Assembly: GCA_028565635.1 (NCBI GenBank)
Contig: JAOXYB010048281.1
Location: 1,673-12,026, forward strand
Origin: Phoronis ovalis
Lineage: Eukaryota > Phoronida > Phoronidae
Direction of reading: 5' to 3'
Length of the DNA stretch: 10,354 nucleotides
Shown here piece after piece: positions 7,501 through 10,354 of the stretch (its first letter is position 1; each line of letters opens with the position of its first letter). The notes under the pieces are model-generated. The model was not told the origin of the DNA. It saw only the letters and a list, made by a program, of their open reading frames with translations, and did no database searches. Both the position numbers and the translations under genes were made by a program.

Positions 7501-9724
7501 TGCGTCCTCTGAACACCAACTTAAACTACGTTTAATTGTAGGAGAGTTGGCGCTACAGCTCATCAGAGGGGGCTGGAGTTCCAACTGGGTCGTCTGCGAC
7601 CAGCGGCGTAAGTAACAAGCTTATAAATGGTGAATGTTTTATATTGGAATAATATAAAAAGCTTTGAGTCACATGATGTAGTAACCCAGCGCTTATATAA
7701 TACCTCCAACCAATTATATCGACATGGATGATTTTCGTGAAATATGGAATGTGTTTATATAACTCGTCTTGCTAAAATATGAACCATATATTTATATATA
7801 TATATTTATATATATATATTTATATATATAACAGGAAAAGAAATAAACTAGCCCACTAATTGGGAATATCATGCATTTGTATTTCAAATGTTCATAACTA
7901 CCTACACCGAGATTTAGATATCTGCGTGTTTAATTCGTATTTGTTAGTTAATACGTATTGAGTTTTGCGCTTCATCATGGAAAATGTGTGTATACATGCA
8001 TAGTACAAACAACTTGGACAAAACCGTTCTTGTTCAATATACGTGTACATAACTTCTGTTTTAAGGATGTTTTTCCGTATCAAAATGTTTTATGAAGTCT
8101 GTGATAGTACTGTTGCTTTTTTTATATTCAGTTATCAAATATACCATGGTTGACTATCTTAAAATCAAAATCAGTATGGGCCGTGTTTGTGGGTCTTATA
8201 ACTACAGATTATGGATTCTTCATGGTTTCTACCAACATCCCGAGTTACTTAAATGAAGTTATAGGTTTAGACAAGCTAACGGTAAGGGTATAATCTTCTT
8301 ACACATTCATTATATACGGATACTTATACAATGGATACGTATGCAAAGATTTATACAAATTATAAGTAAAAGCTTTAGATACCTGTCTTACCTGATAGCA
8401 CATTTTATTTTCCAGCAAACTTAGAATTACATTTTCTATATATCTTTTTTGCTGGAGCAACATGTAAATGAAAATCTTCGATGCCGGTTGTAGTGCTGAA
8501 TCTGTTGCGACGCGTTGTGTTTTCATTACATAGAAGTATATTTCTTCGAGAGTGTCCCTTTTTCTTACAGGTTGGTTTACTTTGTGCTATACCTTTTGCC
8601 GTTAGAACAATGGTTGTACCATTAGCAGGGGCTATTTCGGATAAACTTATTCAAACTCGTATACTCAGTGTTACAGCAACTAGAAAACTAATGATTGCAT
8701 TTGGTAAGAACATTTCTGTTAATGTTATTTTATGTATGGATACCCATGTGAAAACGTAGTGTTAAGAAGGTTATATAATTTATTCACAAAATAGCAATTT
8801 TAAATATAACAGAAAACGACCTGCAGTTTTTCAGTCTATGAATGTACAATGTTATCAGTTGTTATTTTGTCACGTGTTACGTACAGTACACTTTATAACA
8901 ATATGACATTAGTAGCTCATATTAATATGATCTTAGTCTTTCATTGGCATTTTGCTGAAAATTGTTGACTTATATATGATGTTGCATTTGAACAGCACAT
9001 GTGTGATTAAGAGACTGGCTTATTATGCTTTATCCTTTATGCTTCGTCCAATATCATAAAGGAGAAAAAGCTAAAACAACGATTTATCTGAATTTTGATT
9101 AGTATATGGTTATTAACAGTTAATTTGCACTTTTTCAATTTTTTGAAGGGGGTTTAGTATCGGCTTGTTTGCTAATTGTCATCAGCTTTATGCAGTGCGA
9201 CCAAGTCGAGGCTGTAATTATCACACTAACATTAGCAGTAGCTATTCAGAGCTTTGCAGATATAAGTGTCACCGGAAACTACACTGACATTTGTCTGTAC
9301 TACGCTGGTGTAGTTTTTAGTATTGGACACACTTTATCACTTCTTATCTCCTTTCTGGCTCCTTATCTAATGGGAGTAATAACGAAACAGAAGGTAAGCT
9401 AAATACTGGACCCTTTGAATTCTCTGCATGCTTATATTTCCATAAGAAAACATTGAATTGCTGGATTTACTACGATTTCTCAACCATTGTATTATTGTGT
9501 CTGCTGGATGTTTTCCAAAATCTCTGTTGAGAATGCTGCGACCACAATAGATCAGCGTACGTATTGCTGAAAAATTATGCAGTGCATGCTTCTCATCAAA
9601 TACCTCAGAATATTTTGAGCTTTTAATTCCAAACGCAATATTTATATAGCTTAATAATATAATTATTTTGTAAATTTCCTTTTAGGTCGATAAGTACCGA
9701 GCAAATTTGGACAATAATCGTTAA
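4504..9724 (+). CDS. SLC17-type MFS transporter, C-terminal half with disordered leader
   Basis: Eight exons join at 4504-4566, 4848-4916, 5717-5911, 7542-7607, 8132-8281, 8571-8703, 9149-9393 and 9686-9724 into one open frame of 319 codons plus TAA; starting at the ATG at 4516 it would be 315. SLC17 proteins are 12-TM organic anion transporters of lysosomal, vesicular or plasma membranes, usually about 450-600 residues. Residues 1-131 are Ser/Gly/acidic and probably disordered, with a nine-residue repeat. From about 132 the protein follows the SLC17 C-terminal half: IPWLTILKSKSVWAV and TM7, the VGLLCAIP start of TM8, then ISDKL and RKL, TM9, TM10, a variant of the NHxDIAPxYAG motif (NYTDICLYYAG), and TM11 ending MGVITKQK. 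It stops before TM12. No TM1-6 exon is visible. It may be internal to a larger gene extending upstream, a true half-transporter, or a degenerating paralogue. Substrate cannot be assigned; the VGLUT TM7 arginine position carries Thr. Confidence 0.85.
4567..4847 (+). other. Intron A-B, largely a 43-bp tandem array
   Basis: The intron is 281 bases, from gtaagt to atttacag. Its 3' three quarters are the 43-bp array described separately, whose last unit supplies the acceptor. Confidence 0.75.
4629..4847. repeat. 43-bp tandem repeat, five copies, ending in splice acceptor
   Basis: The core gaacattg recurs with exact 43-base spacing; the base before it (c, or t in the second unit) is at 4641, 4684, 4727, 4770 and 4813. 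Each unit then carries tttataaaaccgtg (with small changes) and atttactgta. The first two units are more diverged (gctaacatgc, gatcatgt) and the later ones nearly identical, so the array grew mainly at its 3' end. The last unit changes actg to acag, and that AG at 4846-4847 is the acceptor of exon B. Confidence 0.95.
4848..4916 (+). CDS. Linker exon B (23 codons, acidic)
   Basis: The exon is 69 nt, phase 0 at both ends, between atttacag and gtaagt. It encodes NISGYFPDVAEIV followed by DVAQEVSDDD, an acidic segment ending in three Asp. No domain is recognised. N-I-S is a possible N-glycosylation sequon, but a cytosolic loop or tail location would make it irrelevant. Confidence 0.7.
5015..5045. 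repeat. (GT)n microsatellite
   Basis: A run of alternating TG/GT, interrupted once by gcgt near 5037-5040, within intron B-C. Likely polymorphic in length. Confidence 0.9.
5356..5430 (+). mobile_element. tRNA-Arg-like SINE head (degenerate)
   Basis: An A-box-like sequence, tggcatagcggtg, is followed about 30 bases on by a B-box-like ggttcaactct, the spacing of an internal RNA polymerase III promoter. Between them, ggacttcggagc resembles an anticodon arm with loop cttcgga, which would read TCG (Arg). The T arm is partly paired (cggg/ctcg). Acceptor pairing is poor, so it is not a working tRNA. It is most likely the 5' head of a tRNA-derived SINE or a tRNA pseudogene. The 3' body and any tail are not delimited. 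Confidence 0.55.
5717..5911 (+). CDS. Linker exon C with four 9-residue repeats
   Basis: The exon is 195 nt (65 codons), phase 0 at both ends, between cttgtag and gtaagt. It starts DRYLDSRSS, then carries four tandem copies of A-G-Y-Q-S-S-V-S-Q (variants N at position 6 in copy 1 and H at position 3 in copy 2), and ends AGSVSHAPLWAQPVPSPAAH. The repeat is low-complexity and Ser/Gln-rich, typical of a disordered tail or loop that could be phosphorylated. Open frames on the opposite strand (5676-5945, 5741-5998) and in another plus frame (5727-5915) are shadows of this 27-bp repeat. Confidence 0.75.
5744..5851 (+). repeat. 27-bp coding tandem repeat, four copies
   Basis: Copies lie at 5744-5770, 5771-5797, 5798-5824 and 5825-5851, each of nine codons and in frame with the exon. 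Differences between copies are few (t/c in tat/cat, a/g in aat/agt, third-position gca/gcg, tct/tcg). The unit being a multiple of three lets copy number vary without breaking the frame. Confidence 0.95.
6517..6709. mobile_element. 193-bp element with nested perfect inverted repeats
   Basis: The outer arms are gagaaccctatt (6517-6528) and its exact reverse complement aatagggttctc (6698-6709). Inside, ttgtcactcg (6554-6563) and cgagtgacaa (6582-6591) form a perfect 10-bp hairpin with an 18-base loop. This resembles a small non-autonomous DNA transposon (MITE) or an RNA hairpin. No clear target site duplication is seen at the outer arms, so element limits are uncertain. Confidence 0.5.
6873..7385. 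mobile_element. Non-autonomous DNA transposon with about 45-bp terminal inverted repeats
   Basis: The left end (about 6873-6923) and right end (7339-7385) are inverted copies: both, read inward, give GCCC, a G run, CTCACTTGAA, an A-rich stretch, then TCGGGT and GCATGCTCGTCC or CCATGCTCGTCC. Arms are imperfect (an extra A in the left arm, a few mismatches). The roughly 410-base interior has no coding capacity and carries about eight direct, degenerate copies of CCCGTTTAGGGG (at 6968, 6997, 7033, 7065, 7224, 7257, 7277 and 7310). It is a MITE or foldback-type element; I cannot name the family. A three-base gct near both outer ends could be a target duplication but is ambiguous. Confidence 0.75.
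7542..7607 (+). CDS. Linker exon D (22 codons, Ser/Gly-rich)
   Basis: The exon is 66 nt, phase 0 at both ends, between ttaattgtag and gtaagt. It encodes ESWRYSSSEGAG followed by VPTGSSATSG, a Ser/Gly/Thr-rich segment that leads directly into the transporter domain in the next exon. Confidence 0.7.
7608..8131 (+). other. Intron D-E
   Basis: Spans 524 bases from gtaagt to tatattcag, with a 14-bp AT array at about 7786-7831. No coding signal. Confidence 0.75.
7786..7831. repeat. AT-rich 14-bp tandem repeat
   Basis: The triplet ttt interrupts an alternating AT run at 7791, 7805 and 7819, giving about three copies of tttatatatatata. Confidence 0.9.
8132..8281 (+). CDS. Transporter exon E: start of C-terminal half, TM7
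   Basis: The exon is 150 nt (50 codons), phase 0, between tttatattcag and gtaagg. It opens LSNIPWLTILKSKSVWAVFV and continues through a hydrophobic helix to IPSYLNEVIGLDKLT. SLC17 proteins have the same layout here: a short P-W stretch, I-L-x-S-x-x-V-W-A, TM7, then P-x-Y-L-x-E-V-x-x-x-D before TM8. By hand alignment the TM7 position that is a substrate-binding arginine in vesicular glutamate transporters is Thr here (ITTDYGFF), so glutamate transport of the VGLUT kind is unlikely. Confidence 0.9.
8571..8703 (+). CDS. Transporter exon F: TM8 and TM8-9 loop
   Basis: The exon is 133 nt between cctttttcttacag and gtaaga and ends with one base of a split Gly codon. It encodes VGLLCAIPFAVRTMVVPLAG, then AISDKLIQTRILSVTATRKL and MIAFG. 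This matches the SLC17 pattern G-L-L-S-A-L-P, a TM8 helix, a D-x-L cytosolic turn, a basic stretch and R-K-L before TM9. The frame upstream of 8571 is open in the intron but lies outside the exon. Confidence 0.9.
9149..9393 (+). CDS. Transporter exon G: TM9, TM10, TM11
   Basis: The exon is 245 nt between tttttgaag and gtaagc. Its first two bases complete the Gly codon and it ends in phase 0. It encodes TM9 (GLVSACLLIVISFM), TM10 (AVIITLTLAVAIQSF), the loop motif GNYTDICLYYAG and TM11 (VVFSIGHTLSLLISFLAPYL) ending MGVITKQK. The motif corresponds to N-H-x-D-I-A-P-x-Y-A-G of SLC17 proteins, with N, D, I and YAG kept but H, A and P changed to Y, C and L. Confidence 0.9.
9686..9724 (+). CDS. Terminal exon H: short tail and stop, no TM12
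   Basis: The acceptor tttccttttag ends at 9685. In phase 0 the exon encodes VDKYRANLDNNR and then TAA at 9722-9724. Family members instead continue with an E-E-W-x-x-V-F stretch, TM12 and a cytosolic tail. I see no TM12-like exon in the remaining 630 bases. Either the protein has lost TM12, or another 3' exon outside the window is used and this is an alternative or decoy end. Confidence 0.6.
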   Translation, partial: VDKYRANLDNNR

Positions 9725-10184
9725 AAACCACTAAAAATAGTTACATACGTTCGTACATGATACATTGTCATAGTTAGGTGCTAAAAGCATACATATACGA
9801 ACATTCGCACTGCAATTCGTTACATTGTACAAATTCATTCGCACGTGATCGAGTAACCATTACGAAAACATTTCATCTTAAAAGCTATACTCCCGCCCTT
9901 TTATATACTACTTTTAGTACAGCATTAGTACACGCAAATTGTTCATATATTCCGAAGTCTTAACTTCAGTACCGATGTTTATGATTTTACTGAAGAATTG
10001 TAAACATTTTCAATGATTTATTTTCACAAATCAGAGTCATGTTTTACAAAAAGAAATCAAAACATACGTAAAGACTAAACAGAAAGAGTTGACGTAATTA
10101 AAAAGTAAAAAGATTATCGGCTTAAATTGTATCGGAAACTCTAGTAATAAAATAGTTTCGATGGGTCGGATGTTGTAAAATAAA
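9725..10184 (+). promoter_or_regulatory. Probable 3' untranslated region with two AATAAA signals
   Basis: After the TAA the sequence is AT-rich and non-coding. AATAAA occurs at 10146-10151 and 10179-10184, with a GT-rich stretch between them (gggtcggatgttg), so polyadenylation near 10165-10210 is plausible. The open frame at 9778-9963 has no recognisable content. The rest to 10354 shows nothing further. Confidence 0.45.
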
Positions 10185-10354
10185 AATGGGGTATAGAAAT
10201 TAAGGCAGGATACTCGCTTTCAGTTTAGATGAAATGTTTCGTGATGCATTCGTTCTAAAACTTGTTGGACCTAGAACTTCCGAAGATTGAACTATAGAGG
10301 ACCACACTTCATATAACTTCTAGTTCACAGTTTCGTATTTATTCCTTTATTTTT

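Larger units (their letters stand above)
5912..7541 (+). other. Intron C-D hosting two transposon-like elements
   Basis: The longest intron of the gene, 1630 bases, from gtaagt to ttaattgtag. It contains the nested inverted-repeat element at 6517-6709 and the terminal-inverted-repeat element at 6873-7385. The remainder (5912-6516) is AT-rich with no coding signal I can support. Confidence 0.7.

Noticed and set aside
1-10354. CRISPR array or bacterial defence system
   Set aside because: The tandem repeats have no variable spacers, and spliced exons show the DNA is eukaryotic.

Overview
The window is eukaryotic nuclear DNA. It is AT-rich, has no long open reading frame, and carries short coding blocks bounded by consensus splice sites (donors mostly gtaag). 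There are many local tandem repeats, transposon-like inverted repeats and a tRNA-like SINE head. Together with a divergent SLC17-type transporter this suggests an invertebrate animal, most plausibly marine, but the sequence does not fix the phylum.

Right half (about 4500 to 9724, plus strand). This is the best supported gene. Eight exons (4504-4566, 4848-4916, 5717-5911, 7542-7607, 8132-8281, 8571-8703, 9149-9393, 9686-9724) join into one open frame of 319 codons ending in TAA. The last four exons encode the C-terminal half of a major facilitator superfamily transporter of the SLC17 type (sialin / vesicular glutamate transporter clan), covering TM7 to TM11. The first four are small, all phase 0, and encode a Ser/Gly/acidic, probably disordered region that includes four copies of a nine-residue repeat. 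I see no exon for TM1-6 in the window. The gene stops before TM12. An ATG inside the first exon leaves two options: the exons are the central loop of a larger transporter, or the gene is a half-transporter with a long disordered N-terminal tail.

Left part (about 44 to 1924, plus strand). Three or four candidate exons (44-178, 394-527, 1016-1102, 1895-1924) have compatible phases and good splice sites. The joined peptide contains an S-x-R-D-V-x-R motif after a helical stretch, resembling the SLRDVER-type segment of RNF213-like AAA+ E3 ligases. The frame closes soon afterwards inside a 45-bp tandem repeat, so this is either the end of a truncated gene or a decayed fragment. Support is moderate to weak.

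Between and within genes. About 2400-4000 holds no gene that I can support. Repeats include a 14-bp GA/CCCGGG array (1151-1217), a 45-bp array with an evenly spaced CREB/ATF-like octamer (1914-2145), a 43-bp intronic array whose last unit forms a splice acceptor (4629-4847), a (GT)n tract, a tRNA-Arg-like SINE head (about 5356-5430), a 193-bp element with nested inverted repeats (6517-6709), a 513-bp terminal-inverted-repeat element with about eight internal CCCGTTTAGGGG-like motifs (6873-7385), and a 14-bp AT array (about 7786-7831).
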